Positions 1 through 12,036 of a stretch of DNA of 64,000 nucleotides are shown one piece after another. Source of the DNA: Sialis fuliginosa (Eukaryota > Arthropoda > Insecta > Megaloptera > Sialidae); assembly GCA_961205875.1 (NCBI GenBank), contig OY540821.1, positions 12,462,001 through 12,526,000 on the forward strand, written 5' to 3'. Numbering within the stretch: the first letter of the stretch is position 1; each line of letters opens with the position of its first letter. A program made the position numbers and the translations under genes. The notes beneath the pieces are model-generated. The model was given only the letters and a program-made list of their open reading frames with translations, made no database searches and had not been told where the DNA came from.

Positions 1-1290
1 TATAAATGATATATTGTAAAATAAGTACATATCATGTACGTATGCAATTTCCCCTGCTATCATCTTATATGTATATTTGATACATACGTTTCATTATTTT
101 GCTCTAGGATTGAGGTATGTGGGTGATAATGCCATAGAGTTATTTCCAAACATAATGTATAATTTGGTGTAGCATTAATTTGCATGTTTTCGCCAAATGA
201 GACCGGAGTGAGAGGGAGATATTTAAAATAGATATATTCATTGAAATTCACTGTTATGGTTATTTATGATTCTACATCAAATGTATTGTAATTTATTATA
301 ATATCAAGTTGTACGTTTTTGATGACAAAATATATATTCCGGTATTTCATTTACATATTTATATTATAATTTTTACGTGTTTTGACTTGATTATGAATTT
401 ATTTTTACTTGATAAGAACCCCACCCCCTCTTACTTGAATTATAATATGCATAAATATATTTTTTTATAAAAATTTATGTTTATTTATACATGTCTATTT
501 TTTTCAATTTCCAATGTGACCAAAATTTACATGAGATTACAATTAATCCAAAAGAAGTCATTGGGATCTTTTCCAACTAGATTCATTCAGAAGGCAATAT
601 TAATTAACTCCACATATTAGATTTATTTTTGTAGGTATAAAAACATAATATAACTTGACACAGTTTTACTTATTATATGTACAAAATCTGATACGGATGT
701 TTTGAAGAGGGGGCTGGGAGGGGGTGAGGGGGGTGTGAAGTGAGAGTATTTATACATATGAGAGTGGTATTTACTCGTGCGCTTATTATCATATATAAAT
801 TATTCAGTGAAATACAATACACCATACATTATTATCGTGTGTGATGAAAAGCGCCTATATGTAATACATATAGTAACTATTAATCATAGAAAATTCGGTT
901 TTGGTAAATATCCATGCGCCTGGTGTATTAAACATTTGTAAGTTAAAATTAATTGGCAGTTACATGGGAAATAACTCGCTTTATATATTATGTGGGACAG
1001 TATACAGTTTAAATGAATGAATATATGTACACGAATATGTTTGGTAGGATCGATATTTTTAGCTTGATTCACGTTACAATACTATTTATGTATTTGTTTG
1101 TATGTAAAACACATATCCGGTCCAGCATTTATATCTAAATTTTACATAAAATGTTTATGTGAATCTAAATTTTGTACTTTTATACCCTTTTCAAATGATC
1201 AGGTACCCTCATCAACGAGGAATCAGCATGGTATTATTAAATGCAATGAAAATGTATATCTAACTAAGACAGGGGTCGTCCCATGTAGGA
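1..1290. other. AT-rich DNA, no gene recognised
   Basis: There are no credible reading frames and no terminal repeats that I can pair. A purine/G-rich tract lies at about 703-741. Open frames here are short and AT-driven. Confidence 0.6.
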
Positions 1291-1325
1291 AATTATCTGG
1301 GGCCACGGTTGGCCCAGGTTTGCGC

Positions 1326-1452
1326 CAATGCTAGCCAACTCTGGACCAAGCTTGGCACCCAACACTGGGCCAACTCCCCTGTAAAAAATAACAAAGAGTC
1401 TATGATTGACTCAGGCTTGGGACAATGTTTGTCAACTCTGGTACAAGCTTGG
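1326..1452. repeat. Two-unit degenerate repeat with CCAAGCTTGG core
   Basis: A 30-base unit at 1326-1355 (CAATGCTAGCCAACTCTGG then ACCAAGCTTGG) recurs at 1423-1452 with about 25 of 30 bases matching. The period is 97 bases. The surrounding DNA (1290-1380) carries more GGCCCA and TTGGCC strings, so this may be the remnant of a longer GCCAAGCTTGG-type minisatellite. No coding role is visible. Confidence 0.5.
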
Positions 1453-1456
1453 TTCG

Positions 1457-2750
1457 TAAGTTATTCGTTAGGTATTTAATTTAAAAAAATCGTTCTGGAT
1501 CGGATTGAATGTCATAAAAATCAGCACTAACATAGCACTAACAAAAAAGCTTTAATACCTGACAACCAATATGTATTCCACTTTTAATAATTGAAAATCT
1601 TAGTTTATTTCTATCGTTGCTATCTCAAAGTTCTCAATCTCTGTACAAAGATGTCACCACTAGCACTGGCGCTTTCATTGACACAGCTTTGAGATAACTG
1701 CATCCGGTTTTAATGCATTATGTTTGTTGGTATTAACACGGGAGCAGACGCGTTGACTGCCAAATATCTGATGTTTATTGCAGAATTCTGATTTCACCGA
1801 AAGCTTTGTATTCCCAAAGTTTTTCTGTATAAAAAAACCAACTATTTTCCTGAAATCTTCAATTTTAGACAAAATTTGGCACTCTAGCTGATTGTTAGAC
1901 ATTTAATTATTTTTTTTCATATATATAATTTTTTGTGTAAATGACCTTTTTCTGCTGTTAGTGTTTTGTTATTCATTTAAAGAAATTATATAATTATTAA
2001 ATGTGTCATTTAAATATGCTAAAAATGTTATAAATATTAATTTCATTTTTAAATAATTAAATAATATTATTATTTTCTTAATAGTTTTCCCTCTTGTCCT
2101 ATTTTCATTCAACATACGCACAAGTTTTTCATAAAGTATTACGCCTTACATTTTGAGTTGTGCAGGCCTGAATATATTATTTACAAATCTTTACGACCTC
2201 TATTAAATAGAAATAGAGCGCGTCTAGTGCCAGGTTCCTTAATGTTTCTACTAAAATATTACAGTCTCTGTTAGTCAAAGGATTGCTGCTGCATTTGATT
2301 TATCTCTTCTCCTTGTACCATTGGTCAGTACTGCTTTTACTCTAGCGCATGGCTAACTAAGGTCTTGGTTTTATTGTTGTGGGCGTGTGTGTTTAATACA
2401 AGGATGTATGCAAATATACCTGGCTCGAGTATGACTTGATGTAGGATAAGGAGTAATTAGTGTATGTTGTTAGTTGATTGTATGCATGAAGGGGTAATGT
2501 TTTTATGAGATTTTTTTTCTGGAATGTAATAAAAAATCAAGTGTTAAATTAATAAAATTAACAGAACGCTTTAATTGCCATATAATAAATATTTGCACTG
2601 TATTTTTATACAGGTAAGAAAACAAGATCTGAATCCAAAATATTTAATAAATCGAAGGGATTGATCTAACTAAACCTAATGTTAATTAATTAATTAAGTT
2701 ATTAGGGTTTAAAAAACATCGTAAAGGTCAACTTTTTTCAAACGGAAACC
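1457..2750. other. AT-rich DNA, no gene recognised
   Basis: I saw no element ends or reading frames worth calling. A short imperfect inverted pair (GCTATCTCAAAG near 1618 and CTTTGAGATAAC near 1688) is the only structure noticed. Confidence 0.55.
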
Positions 2751-2752
2751 TA

Positions 2753-3106
2753 AGGTACTGGATATGTCCCAGTGTTGGATTCTTGTTTAATTAAATGTAT
2801 TAAATTAGAAATATTTGTTGATATTTGAATACTGCAGTTACTGAATCATAATCTACAGTATAACAGCTTAATTTGATGACAATCGGTCAATGGTGGACAT
2901 TTAAAATAATTATTAATGTAATCTATTTATTAATTATTATATTAGCTTCTGCTTAACATTGTTTCAAATTTTACCATTCTTTATTTTAAAACTTGTCATA
3001 GTACTTATCATTTTGTAATCATTAGCAAGTGTTTTAACTTTTTCTATTAATGGAGAAAAAAAAAATAAAAGGCTATAAATTATTGCAAACAAACTATATT
3101 TGCGGA
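2753..3106 (+). mobile_element. AGGTACTGG-family MITE, copy A (3' truncated)
   Basis: It starts after a TA with AGGTACTGG and then follows the body shared by five other copies in this window: ATTACTGAATCATAATCTA, TTGATGACAATCGGTCAATG, and AAACAAACTATATTTGCGGA near the end. The distal terminal repeat is missing, and the match stops after TTTGCGGA at about 3106. Full copies have inverted ends of the type AGGTACTGGCACCAGTCTTG flanked by TA, which fits a non-autonomous Tc1/mariner-like element. No coding capacity is present. Confidence 0.6.
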
Positions 3107-4064
3107 TAAAAACTGTTTTAAAGAAATCCCTTGAATTTATTTTGGGGATCGATATTTTTTTCTCACCCAGTATGAAGGAATTACAATAATTTAATATTAA
3201 CTTAAAGTAGTAAAGAAGTTTAAAAACATATTCTCAAATCTGAGAACAAGCAAAAAATAGATTACGTGATTTATATTTAAATATAAAAAACATGAAAGTT
3301 AAAATTGAGTGTAAACATTCAGTAATTGTATTCCATAATTCACTACGAGATATCTAGGAGCGCTCATTTATAGTTTTAAATTCTTAATTTAATTAAAACA
3401 ATTTAAAATCTTACGTAATTAAAACTCAAAAGAAGTGAATTAAAGCATCAATCTACATTTACTTGAACTTTTTTTCTCAATTTATTCTCAAACGACATTC
3501 ATTAGTGAAAATTCTACTTCGGGCTAACAAGCATTATGACTGCTTAATGAAATTATAACAACGAATGAAAAATTATAAAAAAAAACGTAACTTTTTCTCA
3601 AGTTTTAGATACAATTTTGTTGAGAGAATAATACCAATTTATTTAATTGTGGAAGATACGCTTTTTATCCGATGAAGGTATTTATATCAGTGAATTTAAG
3701 ATTTTTTTTTTAATCACAATAATATTTAAGAAAAAATGTTCAATTTTATATCCATGATATACAGGGTGAGGCATTTAAAGTGTTACAGATTTTTATCTCA
3801 GGACCATCGCATATTTATAAAAATAAAAGGAAAAAAATATATATATTTTGCATTTCATGTAGAAACATCTATATAAATTTAAAAAAATAAAATGATAAGT
3901 ATTCTCAAATGTGTTCTTTACTTCTATATAGTGTCCATAACTAAGTATACTGTTGTTTGTTTTTTTTTGTTAAGAGCATAATGTATTAAATAATAATGCA
4001 GACGAGTTTTTCCCTGCACTCAAATAAGTAGATATTAATAGTTAGAGAGACTTCAGAAAAGGTA
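3107..4064. other. AT-rich DNA with one possible transposon end
   Basis: The stretch is mostly A/T homopolymer-rich. ATACAGGGTGAGGCATTTAA at about 3760 resembles the TACAGGGTG ends of some insect DNA transposons, but I found no partner end. Confidence 0.5.
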
Positions 4065-4115
4065 TGTACTTTTTTTCTAATACGTCTCTGGGGATCTCGC
4101 GGTAAAAGCACAGTT
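4065..4115 (+). repeat. Short dispersed repeat, first copy
   Basis: TGTACTTTTT..CTAA followed by ACG.CTCTGG.GATCTC.CG and TAAAAGCACAGTT matches 4914-4965 in the same orientation over about 51 bases, at roughly 80 %. It is likely the preserved end of an older transposable element; the class is unknown. Confidence 0.5.
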
Positions 4116-4913
4116 AACAGGACCGGCGTTAAAGATTAACACAGTATAAGCTTTATTGTAATTTTTTCATAATAAAAGTTTTGTGAATTTAACGATTTTT
4201 TGTTCATATTTTCCCAGGTATTAGAGAACAAAAAGTTATTATTAATAAATTGATTTATAGAATTTTTTATTAACTGTTTTTTATATTAATGTAAAAATCT
4301 CAACAACTGTAACTGTAAACATTATTAATTATTTTATTAATATCTTTTCTTATATGTATACTTAATTAAATTATGATATAACAATCAAATAAATATAAAA
4401 AATAAAAAATAATAGAACAATTAATGGAACATTTATTATATGTATAAAATATAGAAGTATTTTTTATTACAACTTTTATTAAGAGCATTTTTTCTAATTT
4501 AGAAATAATTCGAATTTTTTTAATTCATAGTGTCTACACACAAACATCATGGTGAAAATAGTCAGGCTTTTTATTTATTGTTAGTGTATTTCTCACTCTT
4601 ACCCACCTATAGTTCTCTCTATCTTGCGCTGAATTGAGGTAGGTCGTGTAATTTTGTGAAAATTTTTCACGTTAAAAAATCACAGCTTGGAAACTATCTA
4701 TAGCTAAGAAATTAAACCTAAACAGGATGAAGCTACATTATAAAAAAATATGAAAATCGGTCGAGTGTATAAACAAAAAATGTATTTGGGGATATATAAA
4801 TCTACATACACATTTATATTATAGTATGATGGCTTTTTAAGAAGGTAAATATAAAAATACAGCGTTGATTATTATAAAATAATGTAAATCCGGCTCTGGT
4901 TAGTAAACGTGCA

Positions 4914-4965
4914 TGTACTTTTTACCTAACACGCCCCTGGAGATCTGACGTATAAAAGCACAGTT
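4914..4965 (+). repeat. Short dispersed repeat, second copy
   Basis: It matches 4065-4115 (CTCTGG or CCCTGG, GATCT, TAAAAGCACAGTT). The two copies are about 850 bases apart, so they could be the two ends of one element or two independent insertions. The intervening DNA has no recognisable coding content. Confidence 0.5.
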
Positions 4966-5625
4966 GTTTTTGCCGCTCTAAACAAGGCTGAATTAAATTT
5001 GCATTTGTAATGACGTTTCCTGTCCCGAGCTTACCTTAGGCATCTTGAGGGTGGGTGAGGGTTGAGGGTGAAGGTCATACAGTTACCCTCTTTGTGCAAA
5101 ACATTAGCCCGAGACAACTGAGGGGTCACTGAAAGACAGATCATTTGTTGGCGTGATTTTATGTTTTTTGAGAATGTGTTATGTCTGTCAGTTTTTGAGA
5201 GTAATTTTGTTTCCCACGCCAATTTATTCTTATTTTGTGTATTAATCATCTGTCTTCTTCTAACAGGTGAGTTAGTTCTTGTTCCGGTGTGCGGGCATAA
5301 TCAATTATTAATAGCTTTTGTTATTTGATTTCATTTTATTTAATGTTCGAGTAAGTACGAGAAGTCACGATATCAGATTTTTTTTTAATAAACTGCTGTG
5401 GACAAATCTTTATGAATTTTATATTAATTATTATAAGTTGTAAATAATATACTGTCTACATTAGTACTTATTGTGAATATTTCTCGCTCACGAATTCATT
5501 TATTTTACTCACTCACGACAGATTACGCTCATATTGTGACTATGTATATTGGAATTAATAAAATGGCACTCATTGAAATTTAATTTCTCAATTATTTATG
5601 AAAAGTAAAAACTAGTTTTATAAAA
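4966..5625. other. No gene recognised
   Basis: Bases 4990-5260 are somewhat GC-richer and include an open frame on the minus strand with no recognisable motif. The rest is AT-rich. Confidence 0.5.
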
Positions 5626-6045
5626 TACTAGCGCATTGGACCCGGTGTTACTCGGGGATATTAATTAAATTAAATATAAAGTTATCATGCCCACCCAATA
5701 TGCCCACAACACACGATTAACCGCGAATTGTTTTTTTCCGACTTCATGAAATGTACACAAAATATATAAAAATTATACACCTAAACTTTACCTATAATTA
5801 CTTAATTTCGATATTTTACGTTTCTTGGAAGTGAAAAGTTTCTTTATATTTCATTTTTCAATCAATATATTTAATTGTTAGCATATGTGTCAAAAATTTG
5901 TTCGACAAATAACCTGGCCAGAGAACATATCTATGAATTAAAAAAAACACGTAAATCTGATAAGTGGTTCTCGAGTTATAAGCGCACTAACGGACAGACA
6001 GAATGACAGAGAGACGTTCAGCTTTATAAATATATATATATTAAG
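5626..6045 (+). repeat. SINE-like repeat (TTGGACCCGGTGTTACTCGGG type)
   Basis: It begins TACTAGCGCATTGGACCCGG and ends with a GACAGACAGA tract, then TTTATAAATATATATATATT. The same order of motifs occurs at 56336-56610: GGACCCG.TGTTAC, a TTTTTTCC.ACTT.ATGAA block, and a late GAGTTAT or GTTACTGAG block followed by GACAGAC. Repeats of this type, in which a short text about starting positions is followed by CAGACAGAC and an AT tail, are common in insect genomes. I infer a non-autonomous element but cannot assign a class. Confidence 0.55.
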
Positions 6046-7724
6046 GATACATTACATGTACATGAATTAAAAATACAATTTTTTTTATCAATTTAGGTAT
6101 GACATATTGAACGATTTTCTTAAATTTCCAAAAAATACTCTACTAATCCAGGACTGTAGAACTGTAAACTTATACACATTAAAATTGACTATGTGAATGT
6201 TATTACATACATAATATGATATAATCAAGAATACCTCGAACAATTTCATCTTCAGACTCCTACATATATAAATGTGAAATCATGCTTATTGTTAGAAACT
6301 TTGTGTAGCTATCAAAGTTTTATAAAATCTCACACTAGTGTAGTTTTAAGTTTAAACAACCTTTTTTTCTCTAACAAGTTCCCGATGTTGCCTTGAAGTA
6401 TCTAGTAATAGTAGAAAAAAGTTTTCCTTATGAAAAAACTTTTCATTACAATAGAGTGACAACTTCCCTCAAATTGACATTTGAATTTTTAACTTATATT
6501 TAGAGAAATATATTCAATTTAATTAATGAAAACTTTTATAACAAAGAAAAAATGAAATGAAATTAATTTTGTATTATTACCTATATTTTTTTTGATAACG
6601 AAAATTATGAAAAAAAAATTAAAGGACTAGTAAATTTTGCTTATTTTCAAAAAAGTTCCGATTGGTTAAATATGATCGGTTTTGGATTTATAATTTCAAT
6701 AACATAAAAAATGCAGATCCATAATACCCCCTATAATTCTAAAAACAATCATATTTGACATACTGGCACTATAAAATTCATTTAAATTTTTCCTTGAATG
6801 TACCTATTTTGTTAGATTGTAATAGATTGAAGTTTAGAATAACATATTAATATTTTATTAAATAATGCATAAAAATATGAAAAATATTGCTATCTATTTA
6901 ATTGTATATCAAATAATGTATGTAGAAAACATAATACTAGTAAATTATACAATACTAAGAAATATACATTTTTTAGTTTTTATTTAAAGTTCAGAATAGT
7001 TCAAAAGTAAATATATTTAACCTACAAAATCGTTAATTGATGTATTACTTAGATTAAAATCGTCTTATATTTTTCTAGTGTGAAAAGAATTTATTGACCG
7101 TGTCAAAAAATGTGGCAAAAGTTTTCAGATACTCGTAACAAGAACACTTCAATGTAATAGAGTGACAATAGCTATAAAAACGTCGCTGGAATTCTAAAAC
7201 CTCTTCTTCTTTCGACAGACATCAATCTGAAATTGAATCTAGGGTTGACACCGAATACAGATTTCTTATTATGTTATATCGTTACTTATATACATCATCG
7301 ATCTTTTGCCACTTGTTTATTACTGTTTAAAATACACACTGAAGAGTTTTTTTCTCTTAAAAATGCTCCTTATTTATCACAGTAGGTATTTGAGTTCTTA
7401 TAAAAAAATAATACAAAAAAATTACTTAATATTGAAATTTAAAAAAATATTTGGTTATCGTTCAGGAATATTTAATCATATATTTTTTATTGATTTAGGT
7501 GTGCTTTGTCTATCGAATCTTTATCATATCTACACAGAGAAAATTTTATTGGAAAAATTTGCATGAAAAGTTATATTATTACAATTTTGCATCAACAAAT
7601 AAAGATTTTTTTCTAGTTCATTTTTTTAAATACTTTGGTATTATTTATATTATATCTTAGACCAAATATAAGTAGCTAAAGATGTAAATATTTAAATATT
7701 TTGATGTCGCACTATCTCTAGCCC
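6046..7724. other. AT-rich DNA, no gene recognised
   Basis: There are short self-similar strings (AATAGAGTGACAA near 6452 and near 7156) but no element boundaries. An open frame near 7306-7566 is built of Leu, Ile, Lys and Phe codons expected from A/T-rich DNA, and has no family motif. Confidence 0.55.
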
Positions 7725-7905
7725 ACACAAGTGCTACGCTAGAGGCGCCACATGCGTTCTTGAGCGGGGACAAAATCAATTATTAACCAACACCGTTGAA
7801 TATTTCATCCGCTATCGTGAATGATTGATGTCTATTATGTAATTTCGTTATTTTGTCTGTGTGTGTGTACTATGTCGTGACGTCACGCGATGCTCTGGTA
7901 AAAAT
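7725..7905. promoter_or_regulatory. GC-richer island with CRE-like site (candidate regulatory DNA)
   Basis: This short island stands out from its AT-rich flanks. It contains TCAATTATTAACC (homeodomain-type core), AATGATTGATG, and GTGACGTCACGCG, whose TGACGTCA core is the CREB/ATF consensus, at about 7876-7890. No sustained reading frame crosses it. Regulatory function is inference from composition and motif density only. Confidence 0.25.
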
Positions 7906-8134
7906 AAATTATGTAATGTTGTTATGCTGCAGATGATATTTCATTGATTTTTGTACCATTCAATGATTTCATCGATTTGTTAATTTTATGTTGGGATTCG
8001 TGTAAAAATCTAACGGCTTTATTATGTTCACAAATTTATTTATGTTCCACAAATTTTGAAAACATGGATAATTTTAGCCAAAAATCAGTAATTAAAAAAA
8101 AGCAGATTTTCGACCAGTTTTGTTGTTGAATTAA

Positions 8135-8399
8135 GTATAGAGATTTAAACACGCTGATTTTAAATCCGCCAACTAAAGTCAATTCCGACTAACCGTTTAA
8201 AAGTTACAAATATATTTCTGTCAAGAACAGTTTAAGATACAAACTTGCGGTTTGAAAATTTAAACTTTTCAATATATTTTCTATATGAATAATAAACATA
8301 CTTTTAACGAAATCGAAAATACAACATCTGTAAATAATATTTAATTCATCAAACTTCAATTTGTCATAAAAATTTCAATTTAAAGATAAGAAAATAAGG
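8135..8399 (+). mobile_element. Foldback hAT remnant, diverged right arm (copy 4)
   Basis: This region aligns, with many changes, to the right arm of the foldback element at 19194-20138. Shared motifs in order are ACACGCTGATTT, AAATCCGCCAACTAAA, CAATTCCGACTA, GAACAGTTTAAGATACA, TTGCGGTTTGA and AATAAACATACTTTTAACGA. No matching left arm lies upstream, so it is a half-element and much older than the three larger copies. Confidence 0.7.
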
Positions 8400-8400
8400 A

Positions 8401-8454
8401 ACAACTTCATAACTTAATAAATAAACTAAAATCCCCCGTGGCATCAGTCCGAGG
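8401..8454 (+). repeat. Dispersed repeat next to foldback remnant, copy 1
   Basis: ACTTAATAAATAAACTAAAA, then TCCCCCGTGG and a CCGAG block, matches 14596-14655. In both places it follows an AATAAACATAC..TTAACGAAAAT segment, so it may belong to a variant end of the foldback family. Confidence 0.5.
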
Positions 8455-8455
8455 T

Positions 8456-11281
8456 GATCGATTTTCCCTTAACCCCACCCCTCCCTGTGATCGTGACAAT
8501 TAATTCAAACTTAACTTAACATTAACTTCTATTATTTTTTGTGTTGTATCTCGTATTCAGCCTTGATTATATCTACACTTATTTTGTATTCCTGGAGAAT
8601 ACGCACGTGTCTATATACATACATATATAGAAATGTTTCTTTGCTATGCTTATAAATAAATATTTGTGACAGTTTTTATCTTATCAATATGAACCTTCTT
8701 TTTGCTCATAAATAGATCTGGATAATATAAAGATACATATTTTTTTATTAAAATATATTCTTACTTTTATACAATTCGAATATCTGTTCATTGTAAAAAA
8801 AATATCGATATTAATAAAAATACATCGAACAAAACCCAGGTCGCTATGAGTTTCATAAAAAATACTATATTTCATTTAATATATCGACAAAGGCATTTTC
8901 GCATGTACGTATATTAAAATGTCAAGATTCTTGGAATATACGTGTTTTATACCTAATTTCAATATTTGAATTTAAGCAAAGATAAAGAAGCTAAAGAAGA
9001 GACGACAGAGGCTCATTACTTCTACCGATAAAGAATCAATATATCATTTCTAATAAGCATTCACCAAGCATAAATCATTTGCTATATTCTGCAGTCTATA
9101 TTTCAAACAGTGATGACAAATTAATCGTGAAAAAAAGTATTATTCTCTGCGTATTTTTTAGCTGCGAGGTACCTATTTAAGTGGGTGTCTGCATACATAA
9201 TCAAGTAAAAGTTTCTTAAAAGTTTTCTGCAAGAGATGAAAAATGAACGGGAAAAATATGACATCATTTATTAGTTCTTTCTACAAATATAAGACAGGCG
9301 GTGTGAGCTGACAGGAAAAGGAGATGTGGGAGAAAGAGGAAATGAGAGATAAACAGGGATGGAATATATTAAAGCAATGCGAAATTACGCTTTGGTAATA
9401 TTGTGTTTTGTTTTCTTATAATTTAATATTAATAAAAGTGTGCGGTTTGAGGCATTTTAAACAATTGTTTAAGAACTTACTATCATAAGTATCATTTTCA
9501 TTTCTATATGATATTTAACTACGTTTTGAAATACCAATATTGTAAATTGTGCGTATGTATGTAATAGATACTTTTTCCAAATAATGCCGAAAAAATGTTC
9601 TATTCAAATAAAACATTTTCCGTCATATCAAGCGATTGATAATTTCGACGTGCCAGACGCGTTTGTAACCATGTGACAAACAGGTTATATTTATAGTTTT
9701 TAATTAGGTTTATTATTAAAATACTGACTTATTTCACTTAAAAAACACTTTGTAAGTCAGTGGAATGGCTACACCATCTGGATTTTATATTATTTGTATA
9801 AGTAGTTTTTTTTTACAATTATTAGGTATATAAGAACTTGTAACAAATAACCCCAGAAATTATTTACCACAAGCCAACACTGTATGGCATAAAAGTGTGA
9901 GAGTGGTAGAAGAGAAGAATGTTTTTTTCACCCTGATGTTTTAGGTCGTTACTTTGTGATTTTCCTTAATGAAATAACTTTTACTCATCGTCTTGATGAC
10001 TTTTGAGTTCAGTCTTTTTCCCCAAACTTGATAGACGTCTTCATCTTTTCTTTTTATTAATTTGATACCAGACATTTTAATACGTTTGGTTGAGTTAAAA
10101 CTCAAGTATTGATTTTCTATTAAAAGTTATTTTTTTGATGTTTGTCATAATCACCTTTCGATTAACTTTGAAGGGTTTGAAAGAAATTATTGTGTTTAAC
10201 AGAAACTTCATTACGACAGTTTTAAATCAGTCTTTTATATATTTATAATGTTGAAAAATGTATCAATGAACTTTAAAAGAGCATATCTATTGTTTTGATG
10301 ATTTTATAAACACATTATTTTTTCTCAGTATTTTTTATAAACAACCATCCAGTTATTTTATGTTATTTTACTTTAAGGACAATTCCATTGCAGCTGATCG
10401 ATCTCTTTTTCTATGAAAGACTGTAGCGAATGAAATAATAATAAAATTGTGATAAAAGTTTGGCAGCATGTTCATGAAAGTCCATATTTTTCGATAATGT
10501 AAAAAAAAGATTTAAAAAAATACGATGAAATGGTCCCTTAACTTATACCAAAATATATGATTATTTTTTCGATATTTATTTACGAAATTCCAAAAATCTA
10601 ATTATAACAATAGCCAGTATCATCATTTATCTTTTTTAACACATAATGTTATAAAATATTTATTTAATATCCATGTAACATATAGCTATGTTGACCATCG
10701 GATGCGAGGTAACAGACAGCTACTATGTACAACTTCTCGTGGAAAACAATTTTCATCAAACGCGGCGGCAAAAGTTTATCTTCAACGACATAACAACTAT
10801 CTGCAGTTATGAGGAACGCTAGCATACTTTGTTTTAATAATTCAGTTGAGTAATTTTTCAGCTCTGAAGAATTGTGGCAAATTTAGCATTACTATTTCCG
10901 TGAGTAATGTGATGTACATAAAAGCTTCTGGGGTCGGTGAGGACGTGGCTAAAGGGTAGATTACATGTACTAGTTTAACTCGTATCCCTTTATCAGCTGC
11001 TTGTATGGCCATATTTAAGATATTTACTTGGTTACATTCCTTATGAGTTTTTCCTGACGAAATAATATCAAAAATAACCCATAAAGTATCTTTTTGAACT
11101 ATACATTGATGAATTAAATTATTTTTGTGGTAAAAAGAGATTAAGTTTAAGAAACTCAATTAATTAGAGACATGTATAACATATTTATTTTTTTATAATG
11201 TTTGTAGTTTCAATAAAAAAACATTATCAATCTTAAGTGTCCGTTTCAGTGCAAATTTTGTTGAAAATGTTAAAACTTTAA
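8456..11281. other. AT-rich DNA, no gene recognised
   Basis: Purine-rich patch at 9290-9370. A modestly GC-richer patch at about 10730-10815 contains ATCAAACGCGGCGGCAAAAG. One minus-strand open frame (10842-11159) has no recognisable family motif. No element ends were paired. Confidence 0.5.
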
Positions 11282-11585
11282 TGTCTGGTATCATAAAGGA
11301 GCTAGCAAAATTTGCTAGCTAGCAATTACTTTCAAATGGGGTATTAATTCTGTACTAGTATCTATGGATTAGCTATGGAATTTAGAGCAGTGACACTTCA
11401 ACTAATTGTAACACAGTTGGCAAAATAATTTTCATAACATCAACACTGTTTTAACACCGTTGGTATTTACCTACAACGCGTGCGCGAAACTTGTCAAAGT
11501 CATCAACAAACTCCAAAAGAACTGTCATATAAGTTAGATACCTTGCTAGCTTGCAAATTTGCTAGGTCCTTTATGATACCGGACA
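11282..11585. mobile_element. MITE with ~45-bp inverted ends, possible TAA duplication
   Basis: The left end TGTCTGGTATCATAAAGGAG CTAGCAAA is mirrored at the right end (…TTTGCTAGGTCCTTTATGATACCGGACA). Both ends are followed inward by GCTAGC palindromes. TAA lies directly outside both ends (11279-11281 and 11586-11588), which would fit the 3-bp TTA/TAA duplications of PIF/Harbinger. The terminal bases are not a family signature I know. The element is 304 bp and has no coding capacity. Confidence 0.7.
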
Positions 11586-11799
11586 TAAGTTAATCTTTGT
11601 TAAGATACATGAGATTAAGACAAAATCTGTCTTTTTAGACAAAAAATCTTTAAAATTTTCATAACGCGTCACTAGGGAAGCCTTATAACTAACATTCCAC
11701 CTCGACTACAATCTTTCTTAGTTTACCACTGATAAATATTCCAAATTCTTGCATAATGTGTATTTAATTTCTAAAACGTGCACATGCAAACCATCCTTT

Positions 11800-12015
11800 A
11801 CTTACCGGTGAGTACGTCTCTGTTGTGGGAGTGAGAACGGGGTACAGGAAGGACATCTCGCACCGGACATCGCAATGTCCGCACCGTGGTAACCACTGGC
11901 CATTTACAGTGACCTAGTTGGTAAGGACGACCGTTTTACATGCAAACGCTAGCGTTGTCCGACCAGCTGGGCGCAAACGAGATTTGTGGGCGTGGGTGTC
12001 ATGGTTGCACTAGTT
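11800..12015. promoter_or_regulatory. GC-rich island around the candidate exon
   Basis: This is the most GC-rich 200 bases of the first 18 kb. It holds the near-palindrome CGGACATCGCAATGTCCG and the candidate exon on the minus strand. If that exon is real, bases 11904-12015 would be its 5' untranslated leader and promoter-proximal DNA. Confidence 0.3.
11806..11903 (-). CDS. Candidate first coding exon of an unrecognised host gene
   Basis: Reading the minus strand, an ATG at 11903 in the context GTAAATGGCC opens 32 codons plus two bases and reaches a strong-looking donor, CACCG|GTAAGTAAAGG, at 11806/11805. An in-frame TAA sits directly before the ATG, so translation would have to start there. 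The peptide begins MASGYHGADIAMSG and contains a CPSC pair. Codons are GC-rich compared with the surrounding DNA, which is unusual here. A possible upstream reading frame of 17 codons starts at 12002. The opposite strand of the donor also reads ACCG|GTGAGTACG, so the site is palindromic and could mislead. I do not recognise the protein and see no second exon. A conserved non-coding island is the alternative. Confidence 0.3.
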
Positions 12016-12036
12016 GCAACTTGTTTAACTTGTCTT

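Noticed and set aside
3760-3790. ATACAGGGTGAGGCATTTAA, possible mariner-type end
   Set aside because: No partner end within reach; a single 20-base match is not enough.
10842-11159. 105-codon minus-strand open frame
   Set aside because: No recognisable motif. An open frame of this length is expected about once or twice by chance in 64 kb of this composition. It lies downstream of the candidate exon, but I see no convincing acceptor.
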